A stretch of DNA of 64,000 nucleotides from Frondihabitans sp. 762G35. GTDB lineage: Bacteria; Actinomycetota; Actinomycetes; Actinomycetales; Microbacteriaceae. The translations under genes and the position numbers were made by a program. The stretch's first letter is position 1. Each line of letters starts with the position of its first letter. This document shows, in pieces, positions 9,024 to 18,202 of the stretch. Where the stretch lies: positions 992,001 through 1,056,000 of the forward strand of contig NZ_CP014619.1 of NCBI RefSeq assembly GCF_002074055.1, written 5' to 3'. The notes beneath the pieces were generated by a model. The model was not told the origin of the DNA. It searched no databases and saw only the letters and a list, made by a program, of their open reading frames with translations.

Positions 9024-9543
9024 TTCGGCTTGCTCGATCCGTTGACCCACACCCGAAGTTGTTTCGCGTTGGCGCACGTCCCGCCGTTCGTGCTGATCGC
9101 GACGGTCGTGGCGGTCGTCACAGCACCGACGATGACGCACGCGGCACCGCCGGACGCGAGACCGAAAGCCGCGCAGATCCCGGCTGACATCATCCACGCG
9201 CCTCCGGAGAGGATGAGGTTCTGATCGATCGTGTTGAGCTGGATCCAGACGCCGTGGGAGTCCTTGCCGCCTGAGATGCGTTCGCTCGACTCGCCCGCGT
9301 GCTCGACCAAGTCGAACTCGAGACCGTGGCCGAGGTCGAAAGTGGAAGTGAGATCGCCCGAGGCTGTCTTCCGCTGGGCAGTGACGACTCCAGCCGCTCG
9401 AAGTTCCGGCATGGCGGCTTCGATCTCGGGACCCGCGAAGGAGTCGTTGGCCTTGTGGGCGGCCGCCGACGCCGGTTGAGCCGCAACGACACTTCCGATG
9501 ACGATGCTTGCGCGCAGACGGCAGACACGAGATTCTTCTTCAC
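9014..9543 (-). CDS. secreted protein with apparent frameshift in its signal peptide
   Basis: The gene has a strong promoter, a GGAGG ribosome site at 9548-9552 and a GTG start at 9543 that opens VKKNLVSAV. That frame leads into unlikely sequence, while the -1 frame continues as LRASIVIGSVVAAQPASA, completing a typical signal peptide and a mature protein of about 145 residues. One missing base near 9517-9520 explains this. The mature part has an acidic N-half, a Gly/Ala-rich hydrophobic segment (GICAAFGLASGGAACVIVG) and a tail with two cysteines ending in SKPKCV. No known family is recognised. It may be a pseudogene, a sequencing error, or a phase-variable gene. Confidence 0.55.
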
Positions 9544-9575
9544 ATTTCCTCCGATCGACTCCCTGCGGTACGACC

Positions 9576-9604
9576 TGTCTACTTGTCAAAATGTGACGTG
9601 TCAA
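9576..9604 (-). promoter_or_regulatory. consensus promoter of the secreted-protein gene
   Basis: On the minus strand TTGACA (9604-9599) and TAGACA (9581-9576) are separated by exactly 17 bases. Transcription should start near 9569, giving a leader of about 25 bases that contains GGAGG. A second TTTTGACA sits in the spacer. This is among the best matches to a housekeeping promoter in the window. Confidence 0.75.
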
Positions 9605-9785
9605 AGCCAAAATGTGTTCTTTGGGCGTCGTGATGCGTATCCGGCCAAGGTCGCGTTGGTGTGAAGAGACCAGTGACGGCTCGCCATGGCAGAAGTCCGT
9701 GGACATGCGGCGGCACACCGAAATCCCAGCGGCCTTCCGGGCGGAGGCGGTGCAAATTTGTGCGGGCGGCAGCGAAGTCACGATG

Positions 9786-10066
9786 AGTGCGCAGCAGGGG
9801 CGGCGGCATACCAGCGAGCACCGAAACTCTTGGCGAGCCCTGCGAAGCAGGCCTCACCCACGTCGAGCCGGGCGGAGCCCGGCGAAGTCGTGTGCAGCAG
9901 GGGCGGCGGCGCACCAGAAGGCACCGGAAACCCTCGGCGAGCCCTGCGAAGCAGGCCTCGCCCACGTCGAACCGGGCGGAGCCCGGCGAAGTCGTGAGCA
10001 GCAGGGGCGGCGGCGCACCAGAAGGCACCGGAACCCTCGGCGAGCCCTGCGAAGCAGGCCTCACCG
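9786..10066 (-). repeat. 103-bp tandem repeat, 2.7 copies, abutting tRNA-Gly
   Basis: Three units begin with GCAGCAGGGG at 9791, 9894 and 9998 (periods 103 and 104). Each contains two short hairpins: CCTGC-GAA-GCAGG and GCCGGGC-GGA-GCCCGGC (the second is missing from the truncated third unit). The third unit stops where the 3' end of the tRNA-Gly gene begins. The stretch 9605-9785 upstream has no recognisable gene. Arrays like this can act as transcript 3' ends or as remnants of insertion at a tRNA gene; the role is not known. Confidence 0.8.
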
Positions 10067-10137
10067 AGGGGATGACGGGAATCGAACCCGCGTAATCAGT
10101 TTGGAAGACTGAGGCTCTACCATTGAGCTACATCCCC
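10067..10137 (-). tRNA. tRNA-Gly (anticodon TCC)
   Basis: A 71-base cloverleaf: acceptor GGGGATG pairs with CATCCCC, D arm GCTC/GAGC, anticodon loop CTTCCAA with anticodon TCC, and T arm GCGGG-TTCGATT-CCCGT. The discriminator is T and CCA is not encoded. It reads glycine GGA codons. Confidence 0.93.
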
Positions 10138-10355
10138 GCGCGTGCTCCTCCGGTCGTGAGACGCGGGGCGAACCTGCGGTAGCAAGCATAGAGCATGCTC
10201 GCGGGGTGATCTCGCCCGGGCATCCTGCGCGGGTTTGCGCTCTCCCGGTTTCTCGGGCCGTGCTCTGGGCTAGACTTCACGAGGCCTTTTCGCCCGTCCT
10301 CAACGGGTCGGAAGCTCAGGGTCCGAAGCAGCACACACCATGGGATGCACTATCC

Positions 10356-10428
10356 CGGGGCGTAGCGTAGTGGCTAGCGCGTCCGTTTTGGGGGCGGAAG
10401 ATCGCAGGTTCGAGTCCTGTCGCCCCGA
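10356..10428 (+). tRNA. tRNA-Pro (anticodon TGG)
   Basis: A 73-base cloverleaf: acceptor CGGGGCG pairs with CGCCCCG, anticodon loop TTTGGGG carries TGG, T arm GCAGG-TTCGAGT-CCTGT, discriminator A, no encoded CCA. It lies just upstream of tig, a common actinobacterial arrangement. Confidence 0.93.
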
Positions 10429-10538
10429 CTCCCACGGCACCGCGCCTCCCGCGCACGACGTGGCCCAGGCGCACCGCCAGGCGCACCGCCAGACGTACCG
10501 ATCGACACACGCGACACCGACACAGGAGAAACACGACA

Positions 10539-11861
10539 TTGGTCAAGACCACGGTTGAGCAGCTCAGCCCCACGCGCGTCAAGCTCAACATCGCGGTGAG
10601 CCCCGACGACCTCAAGCCCGGCATCACTCACGCCTACGGCCACATCGCCGAGCAGGTGTCGATCCCCGGCTTCCGCAAGGGCAAGGTCCCGCCGCCCATC
10701 ATCGACCAGCGCGTCGGTCGCGAAGAGGTCCTCAACCACGCCGTCAACGAGAGCATGGACTCCTTCTACCGCGCTGCGGTCGAAGAGGTCGAGCTCCGTC
10801 CTCTGGGTCGTCCCGAGGCCGACGTCGTCGAGTGGCCGAACGTCAAGGACTTCTCCGGCGACCTCCTGATCGCCGTCGAGGTCGACGTGCGTCCGGAGTT
10901 CGACCTGCCCGACTACGAGGGCCTCGAGCTCACGGTCGACTCGGTCGACATCACCGACGAGGAGGTGGAGGAGGAGCTCACGAACCTCCGTACCCGCTTC
11001 GGCACGCTCATCACGGTTGACCGTCCGGCCGCCACGGGTGACTTCGCGCAGATCGACCTGGTCGCGACCATCGACGACGACGAGGTCGACAACGCGAAGG
11101 GCATCTCCTACGAGATCGGCTCCGGCGACCTCATCGAGGGCATCGACGAGGCTCTCGACTCGCTCACCGCCGGCGAGTCGACGACGTTCGAGTCGAAGCT
11201 GCTCGGGGGCGACCGCGAGGGCGAGACCGCTCAGATCGCCGTCACCCTGACCGCCGTCAAGGAGCGCGAGCTTCCCGAGGCCGACGACGACTTCGCTCAG
11301 ATCGCCAGTCAGTTCGACACGATCGACGAGCTCAAGGCCGACCTCAAGGAGCAGCTCGGCCGCTCGAAGACCTTCGGTCAGGGTGCTCAGGCGCGCGACC
11401 AGGTCGTCGAGAAGCTCCTCGAGAAGGTGGAGATCCCCGTTCCCGAGAAGCTCGTGGAAGACGAGGTGCACCGTCACCTCGAGCAGGAGAACCGCCTCGA
11501 GGACGACGAGCACCGCGCCGAGGTCAAGGAGTCCAGCGAGACCGCGTTCCGCAACCAGATCCTCCTCGACGCGATCGCCGAAAAAGAAGAGGTCAAGGTC
11601 GAGCAGGACGAGCTGACCCAGTACCTCATCCAGGGCGCCGCACAGTACGGCATGGAGCCCGGCGAGTTCATCAAGGTCCTCGACCAGAACGGCCAGATCC
11701 CGGCCATGGTCGGCGAGGTCGCCCGCTCCAAGGCGCTGGCCGTCGTCCTGTCGAAGGCCAAAGTCGTCGACGACAAGGGCGCCGACGTCGACCTGTCCGC
11801 GTTCACCGCCACGGCGGGTGTCGGCGGCGGCGACGACCACGAGGGTCACGACCACGAGTAG
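10539..11861 (+). CDS. tig: trigger factor
   Basis: A 440-residue ribosome-associated chaperone with peptidyl-prolyl isomerase activity. The ribosome-binding loop [17 protein letters not shown] is near residue 45, the FKBP-type domain lies at about 150-240, and the C-terminal chaperone domain follows. The start is a TTG at 10539, ten bases after AGGAG at 10524-10528, giving [18 protein letters not shown]. The tail is unusually rich in Asp, His and Glu (DDHEGHDHE), a possible metal-binding end. It precedes clpP1-clpP2-clpX, linking folding and proteolysis as in other actinobacteria. Confidence 0.93.
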   Translation: MVKTTVEQLSPTRVKLNIAVSPDDLKPGITHAYGHIAEQVSIPGFRKGKVPPPIIDQRVGREEVLNHAVNESMDSFYRAAVEEVELRPLGRPEADVVEWPNVKDFSGDLLIAVEVDVRPEFDLPDYEGLELTVDSVDITDEEVEEELTNLRTRFGTLITVDRPAATGDFAQIDLVATIDDDEVDNAKGISYEIGSGDLIEGIDEALDSLTAGESTTFESKLLGGDREGETAQIAVTLTAVKERELPEADDDFAQIASQFDTIDELKADLKEQLGRSKTFGQGAQARDQVVEKLLEKVEIPVPEKLVEDEVHRHLEQENRLEDDEHRAEVKESSETAFRNQILLDAIAEKEEVKVEQDELTQYLIQGAAQYGMEPGEFIKVLDQNGQIPAMVGEVARSKALAVVLSKAKVVDDKGADVDLSAFTATAGVGGGDDHEGHDHE

Positions 11862-11876
11862 TCGGTAGCGCTTCGA

Positions 11877-11943
11877 GGGGCAGGATGCACGGCATCCTGC
11901 CCCTCTCGCGTTCCGGGGGCAGGATGCCGGGCATCCTGCCCCC
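11877..11943 (+). terminator. two tandem perfect hairpins after tig, built from GCAGGATGC
   Basis: The first hairpin has a 12-bp perfect stem (11877-11888 with 11892-11903) and a three-base loop. The second has a 14-bp stem (11915-11928 with 11930-11943) with one base between the arms. Both arms of both hairpins contain the word GCAGGATGC or its complement. There is no T-run, so this would be an atypical terminator; mRNA end protection is also possible. Confidence 0.65.
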
Positions 11944-12110
11944 TTCGTGTCTCCGCCTCCGTGCCCGTTTCCGCGCGCGTCCGTGCCCCAGCGAGTGGGG
12001 TCGGGGGCCACTCGTCGGCGTCCTCATCTCTGCCGTGGGCGAACAGCCCGACCCGGCGGCGTTGGACCCTATAGATTCGACCGCAAGCGACAACCGAATG
12101 GGAGCACCAC

Positions 12111-12698
12111 ATGGCCGACGTAACACTGCCCAACAGTGTTTTTGACCGACTTCTCAAAGACCGCATCATCTGGCTCGGCTCCGAGGTGCGCGACGACAAC
12201 GCCAACGAGATCGCTGCCAAGCTTCTCCTGCTTGCCGCCGAGGACTCCGAGCGCGACATCTTCCTCTACATCAACTCGCCCGGCGGGTCGATCACGGCGG
12301 GCATGGCGATCTACGACGCCATGGAGTTCGTGCCGAACGACATCGTCACGGTCGGGATCGGCATGGCCGCTTCGATGGGCCAGCTCCTCCTGACGGCCGG
12401 CACCAAGGGCAAGCGCTACATCACGCCGAACGCCCGCGTCCTGCTGCACCAGCCGCACGGTGGCTTCGGCGGCACGTCGTCGGACATCCAGACGCAGGCT
12501 CAGCTCATCCTCTCGATGAAGCAGCGCCTCGCCGAGATCACGGCCGCTCAGACGGGCAAGACCGTCGAGCAGATCAACGAGGACGGCGACCGCGACCGCT
12601 GGTTCACCGCCCAGGAGGCCCTCGAGTACGGCTTCGTCGACCACATCCGCGCTTCGGCCTCGGACGTCACCGGCGGCGCCGGAACCGACCAGGCCTGA
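12111..12698 (+). CDS. clpP1: ATP-dependent Clp protease proteolytic subunit 1
   Basis: A 195-residue serine protease subunit. The oxyanion segment YINSPGGS, catalytic Ser88 in GIGMAASMG and His113 in LLHQPHGG are present. In actinobacteria ClpP1 and ClpP2 form a mixed tetradecamer that needs both subunits and works with ClpX or ClpC. An AT-richer stretch TATAGATT at 12070 may be the -10 of the operon. Thirty-three bases separate it from clpP2. Confidence 0.93.
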   Translation: MADVTLPNSVFDRLLKDRIIWLGSEVRDDNANEIAAKLLLLAAEDSERDIFLYINSPGGSITAGMAIYDAMEFVPNDIVTVGIGMAASMGQLLLTAGTKGKRYITPNARVLLHQPHGGFGGTSSDIQTQAQLILSMKQRLAEITAAQTGKTVEQINEDGDRDRWFTAQEALEYGFVDHIRASASDVTGGAGTDQA

Positions 12699-12731
12699 CC
12701 ACCGATCATCGCTAAGAAGGACACAGACGAC

Positions 12732-13394
12732 ATGGAACTGCCAATGATGGGTGGAACCCCCCGGTTCGAGGCCCCGAGCTCGCGCTACGTGCTCCCCAGC
12801 TTCGAGGAGCGCACGGCCTACGGCTACAAGCGTCAGGACCCCTACGCGAAGCTCTTCGAAGACCGCATCGTCTTCCTGGGCGTGCAGGTCGACGACGCGT
12901 CCGCCGACGACGTGATGGCTCAGCTCCTCGTGCTCGAGAGCATGGACCCCGACCGCGACATCACCCTCTACATCAACTCGCCCGGTGGCTCCTTCACGGC
13001 CATGACGGCGATCTACGACACGATGCAGTACATCCGCCCCGACATCCAGACCGTCTGCCTCGGTCAGGCGGCCTCGGCGGCGGCGGTCCTGCTCGCGGCC
13101 GGAACCCCCGGCAAGCGTCTCGCTCTCCCGAACGCGCGCGTCCTCATCCACCAGCCCTCCACGGGTGGGCAGGGTGGCGGCCAGGCGTCCGACATCGAGA
13201 TCCAGGCGGCGGAGGTCCTCCGGATGCGCACCTGGCTCGAGGAGACCCTGTCGAGGCACTCGAACAAGACGCCCGAGGAGGTCAACCGCGACATCGAGCG
13301 CGACAACATCCTCGGTGCCGAGCAGGCCCTGGAGTACGGTCTGATCGACCAGGTCCTCACCTCGCGCAAGAACCTCGCGGCGATCGCCCGCTAG
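12732..13394 (+). CDS. clpP2: ATP-dependent Clp protease proteolytic subunit 2
   Basis: A 220-residue ClpP paralogue with a longer N-terminus (about 35 residues before FEDRIVFLG) than ClpP1. [11 protein letters not shown], the catalytic serine in GQAASAAAV and the histidine in LIHQPS are conserved. It completes the ClpP1P2 core. The start at 12732 follows AAGGACA. A strong hairpin terminator lies just after the gene, so clpX has its own promoter. Confidence 0.93.
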   Translation: MELPMMGGTPRFEAPSSRYVLPSFEERTAYGYKRQDPYAKLFEDRIVFLGVQVDDASADDVMAQLLVLESMDPDRDITLYINSPGGSFTAMTAIYDTMQYIRPDIQTVCLGQAASAAAVLLAAGTPGKRLALPNARVLIHQPSTGGQGGGQASDIEIQAAEVLRMRTWLEETLSRHSNKTPEEVNRDIERDNILGAEQALEYGLIDQVLTSRKNLAAIAR

Positions 13395-13406
13395 TCGAGT
13401 CGCACA

Positions 13407-13446
13407 CGAGAGCCCCGCACCCCGATTCCGGGGGTCGGGGCTCTCG
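13407..13446 (+). terminator. intrinsic-type terminator after clpP2
   Basis: CGAGAGCCCCG and its complement CGGGGCTCTCG flank a short inner region, giving a stem of about 16 bp. The tail is not T-rich. It separates clpP1P2 from clpX. Confidence 0.75.
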
Positions 13447-13569
13447 TCGTTCGGGGCGGAGAGCAGGATGCACTCCAAGCGTTTCGCCCGTCGGGACCGA
13501 ACCAGAGTCAGCCTCCGTCGCCACCGGCGATTCCCGAGTCACGATGCTTCGAGTGTCTGCGGTTCGGGT

Positions 13570-13575
13570 TAGGCT
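13570..13575 (+). promoter_or_regulatory. probable -10 of clpX
   Basis: TAGGCT lies about 54 bases before the clpX ATG, after the clpP2 terminator. No convincing -35 is seen. Confidence 0.35.
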
Positions 13576-13628
13576 CGTTCAACGACGACCTCGCGGTCAC
13601 CACGACAGAAGGCTTAGGGAGGCCGAGC

Positions 13629-14906
<1,278 letters not shown>

Positions 14907-15075
14907 CGCTCCGGCGCCTGCGGTGCCGCTGGCTGCGCGTGCGGCTGCGGCGGGGTTGGCGTCGGCGGGTGGTGTGTGTGCCCGGTGGGGGCGTGGGTCG
15001 GGCATCCTGCGCGGCGGGCACGTGGTGTACCGGACCGTGCCGCGGGCGTATCGTGCCGGGCCATGCCGGCGAAAG

Positions 15076-15710
15076 GCTAGGCGCTAACACAGGAGTCGCT
15101 GGCTGCTTGGCAGGAGAAGGACGGGATTCCGGGCGGTAACGCAGGAGATCGGCCCCAGACGTGTGCCCGGTGGAAGAGGGACCGGGCAAAACTCCTGCAT
15201 TAGCGAAGGTGAGTCCCCAGCGCCCGGCCCGGCGCTAAGTCAGGAACTGCTGCTCGCAACTCAGGAGGAGTAACGGAAATCGCGCGGTAACGCAGGAGAT
15301 CGGCCGCAGACGTGAGCCCTGTGCAGGAGGGACGGGGTGAAACTCCTGCATTAGCGAAGGTGAACTCCAAACGCAGGCCGGCTGCCGATGTAGGGCCGAC
15401 GCCCCGCCCGGAGCGAAGTCAGGAACGGCTGTGCCCAACTCAGGAGTAGCAGCAGGGTTTGCGCGATAACGCAGGAGATCGGCCGCAGACGCGAGCCTGA
15501 GCAGGACCGACCGGGCGAAACTCCTGAATTGGCAAAAGTGTGCAGGCAGCGCCCCACCGGCGCCGGCCCACGTCCCGGGCGCGGACGCAGGAGCCGCCGT
15601 GCGCAACGCAGGAGACGGGCCCCTGCCCGCGCGCTAACGCAGGAGAGCGGTCGCAGACGCAAGCCCCGTGCAGGAGGGAACGCCTGCATCAGCGCACGCG
15701 AGCGCCCAAC
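15076..15710 (+). repeat. four-unit composite repeat array downstream of clpX
   Basis: The gap 14907-15788 holds no gene; 14907-15075 is plain GC-rich sequence. From 15076 four degenerate units follow. Each has a part a (CTAA- or GAAG-type start, then CAGGA twice) and a part b that opens with TAACGCAGGAG (15137, 15288, 15467, 15635; periods 151, 179, 168). In units 1 and 2 part b closes with CTCCTGCATTAGCG (15192, 15343), in unit 3 with a variant at 15521. The two ends of part b are inverted repeats about 45-55 bases apart, so each b part can fold into a hairpin. No similarity to a known element is recognised. Confidence 0.8.
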
Positions 15711-15788
15711 TCGCAGCCGGCGATCCGAAGCAGACGCCGCATCCACGCCGCACCAGCGACGTCGTGCCCCGCCGCCGCGGGCCGACCG

Positions 15789-17852
15789 TCAGGTCAGCCG
15801 ACGCCGCACCAGCAGCGGCTCCACCTCGGCGTCGCGTCCGCGGAAGTCACGGTAGGCCTCGATTGGATCCTTCGAGCCGCCGACCCCGAGCAGCCGCGAC
15901 CGGAACCGGTCGCCGTTCTCCCGCCGGAGTCCGCCGTTCTCCTCGAACCAGGCGACCGTGTCGGCGTCCAGCACCTCGCTCCAGATGTACGAGTAGTAGC
16001 CGGCGTCGTAGCCGCCCGAGAACGTGTGGGCGAAGTAGGTGCTGGCGTAGCGCGTCGGGACGGCGGGGTTGTCGAGGCCGACGCGGGTGAGGGCGGCGGC
16101 CTCGAACGCGGCGACATCGGCGGGGTCGGTGATGCTCGAGGCCTCCTCGAAGCTCAGCGAGTGCCAGGCCTGGTCGAGAAGGGCCGCGGCGAGGTACTCG
16201 GAGGTGGCGAAGCCCTCGTTGAAGCCCTCCGCCGCGGTGATCTTGGCGACCAGCTCGCGGGGCATCGGCTCGCCCGTCGCGTGGTGGACGGCGTAGTTCG
16301 CCAGCACCTCGGGCCAGAGGAGCCACATCTCGTTCACCTGGCTGGGGAACTCCACGAAGTCGCGGTAGACGTTCGTCCCCGAGAACTTCGGGTAGGTCAC
16401 GCGGGCCACGAGGCCGTGCAGGGCGTGACCGAACTCGTGGAACATCGTGGTGACCTCGTCGAGGGTCAGGAGCGTCGGGGCTCCCGCCGGCGGTTTCGGC
16501 ACGTTGAGGTTGTTGACGACCACCGGGATGTGCCCGAGGAGCGCGGATTCGGAGACGACCGGGTTCATCCAGGCACCGCCCCGCTTGGAGTCCCGCGTGT
16601 AGAGGTCGAGGACGAAGAGCCCGACGGGAGAGCCGTCGTCGTCCGTGACCTCGAAGACGCGCGCGTCGGGGTGATAGGCGACGAGGTCGGTGCGCTCGGC
16701 GAAGCGCAGGCCGTAGAGCGATGTGGCGGCGAAGAACACGCCGTCGCGGAGGACCCGCTCGGCCTCGAAGTACGGCCGCAGCTGCGAGGCGTCGAAGTCG
16801 TACCTCGCGCTCCGCACCTTCTCGGTGTAGTACGCCCAGTCCCAGGACCGGATCTCGCCGTCGAACGAGTCGTCGCCCGCGGCGATCTCCAGGAGCGCAT
16901 CCGCCTCGGCGCGCGCGTTACGAGCGGCGGGGGGTGCGAGGCGGCCGAGCAGCTCGGCGACGGCCCCGGGAGAGCCCGCGGTCTCTCCGGCGGTGACGTA
17001 GGCGCCGTGGGAGGGGAACCCGAGCAGGGCCGCGCGTTCGGCTCGCAGCCGCACGATGTCGAGGAGCACCTGCCGGTTGTCGTGGGGGCCGCCGCGGGTG
17101 CCGCGGGCGCGCGACGCCTCCATGATCCGGCGACGCAGGGAACGGTTCGTCAGCTGCGAGAGGAGCGGGTGGCCCGTGAAGAGGACGAGGGTGATGAGGT
17201 ACTTGCCGTCGAGCCCTCGATCCGACGCCGCGGCGGCGAGCGAGGCGATCGTCCCCTCGTCGAGCCCGTCGAGCTCGGCGACGTCGTCCACGACGACGGC
17301 GAGCTCGTTGGTGTCGGAGAGCAGGTTCTTCTCGAACTGCGTCGTCAACGTCGAGAGACGACCGTTGAGCTCACGGAGCCGGACCTTCTCGCCCTCGGCC
17401 AGCCCCGCTCCTGCGCGGCTGAACTCGTCGTGGTAGCGCTCGACGAGGTAGACCTCCTCGGGCGTCAGCTCCGCCGCCTCGGGCTGCCCGAGGATGTCGT
17501 TGACCGCGCGGACGCGAGCGAACAGCTCGGTGTTCAGCGTGATCGCATCGGTGTGCGCCGCGAGTCGGGGAGCCAGCTCGAGTTCGAGCGCGTTGGTCGC
17601 GTCGCTCGAGTCGCTCGACTGCTTGTTCCAGAAGACGTGCTCGACCCGCGACAGCAGCTGCCCGCTCCGCTCCAGGGCCACGATCGTGTTCTCGAAGGTC
17701 GGGCTCGCAGGATCCGCGACGATCGCCTCGACCTCGGCCAGCTGCTCCGAGAATCCCGCTTCGAACGCCGGCAGGTAGTCGTCGTCGGTGATCTCCGCGA
17801 AGGGCGGGAGCGAGTAGGGGAGGGCGCTGGGCGTGAAGAAGGGGTTGCTCAT
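15789..17852 (-). CDS. M3-family zinc metallopeptidase (oligopeptidase A / Dcp type)
   Basis: A 687-residue cytoplasmic peptidase of the thimet-oligopeptidase family. The zinc motif HEFGH is in TTMFHEFGHALHG, with the third ligand glutamate about 25 residues later in the segment FVEFPSQVNE. Length and the C-terminal GGYDAGYYSYIWSEV block fit peptidyl-dipeptidase Dcp or oligopeptidase A. It should clear short peptides left by proteases such as the nearby Clp system. Start ATG 17852. Confidence 0.9.
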   Translation of the reverse strand: MSNPFFTPSALPYSLPPFAEITDDDYLPAFEAGFSEQLAEVEAIVADPASPTFENTIVALERSGQLLSRVEHVFWNKQSSDSSDATNALELELAPRLAAHTDAITLNTELFARVRAVNDILGQPEAAELTPEEVYLVERYHDEFSRAGAGLAEGEKVRLRELNGRLSTLTTQFEKNLLSDTNELAVVVDDVAELDGLDEGTIASLAAAASDRGLDGKYLITLVLFTGHPLLSQLTNRSLRRRIMEASRARGTRGGPHDNRQVLLDIVRLRAERAALLGFPSHGAYVTAGETAGSPGAVAELLGRLAPPAARNARAEADALLEIAAGDDSFDGEIRSWDWAYYTEKVRSARYDFDASQLRPYFEAERVLRDGVFFAATSLYGLRFAERTDLVAYHPDARVFEVTDDDGSPVGLFVLDLYTRDSKRGGAWMNPVVSESALLGHIPVVVNNLNVPKPPAGAPTLLTLDEVTTMFHEFGHALHGLVARVTYPKFSGTNVYRDFVEFPSQVNEMWLLWPEVLANYAVHHATGEPMPRELVAKITAAEGFNEGFATSEYLAAALLDQAWHSLSFEEASSITDPADVAAFEAAALTRVGLDNPAVPTRYASTYFAHTFSGGYDAGYYSYIWSEVLDADTVAWFEENGGLRRENGDRFRSRLLGVGGSKDPIEAYRDFRGRDAEVEPLLVRRRLT

Positions 17853-17941
17853 CGCTCCACCCTATTCCGCCGCCCTCTCCGGTGATCCGGTCGGCCTGCG
17901 CTCAGCGCGGTCGGCGCGCGCTCAGCCCGGTCGGCCCGCGC

Positions 17942-18199
17942 TCAGCCGTCGAGATCGACGTCGTCGTCGACCGGGGCCGACACGACGACCGCGCCCGAGG
18001 CATCCTGCCGGATGACCGTCCCGTCGTCGAGCTCGACGACCGGCTTGCGTTCCAGCCACGTCAGGGTCCAGCGCCAGGTGGACGCGTCGACGCCCTCGTC
18101 GCGGAGCTCCCGCTCGACGTCGTCGACGGCCGCCTGCACCTCGGCGGGGAGCCGGTCGGGCTTCGCGCCGCCGACCGGCCACCTGGTTCCGAGCTGCAC
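17942..18199 (-). CDS. small conserved hypothetical protein downstream of valS
   Basis: An 85-residue acidic protein, GTG start at 18199, three bases after the valS stop, so probably co-transcribed with it. A helical first half (PAEVQAAVDDVERELRDEG) is followed by WRWTLTWLERKPVVELDDG and an acidic tail. No function is known; the link to valS is positional. Confidence 0.7.
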   Translation of the reverse strand: MQLGTRWPVGGAKPDRLPAEVQAAVDDVERELRDEGVDASTWRWTLTWLERKPVVELDDGTVIRQDASGAVVVSAPVDDDVDLDG

Positions 18200-18202
18200 G
18201 GT

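Noticed and set aside
9786-10137. Integrated mobile element at tRNA-Gly
   Set aside because: No integrase, no duplicated tRNA end and no second attachment site within the window; only repeats are seen.
12062-12110. ClgR operator before clpP1
   Set aside because: CGC and GCG half-sites are present but their spacing does not fit the published actinobacterial box.
15076-15710. CRISPR array
   Set aside because: Unit length varies (151, 179, 168), repeats are degenerate and internally paired, there are no unique constant-length spacers and no cas genes.
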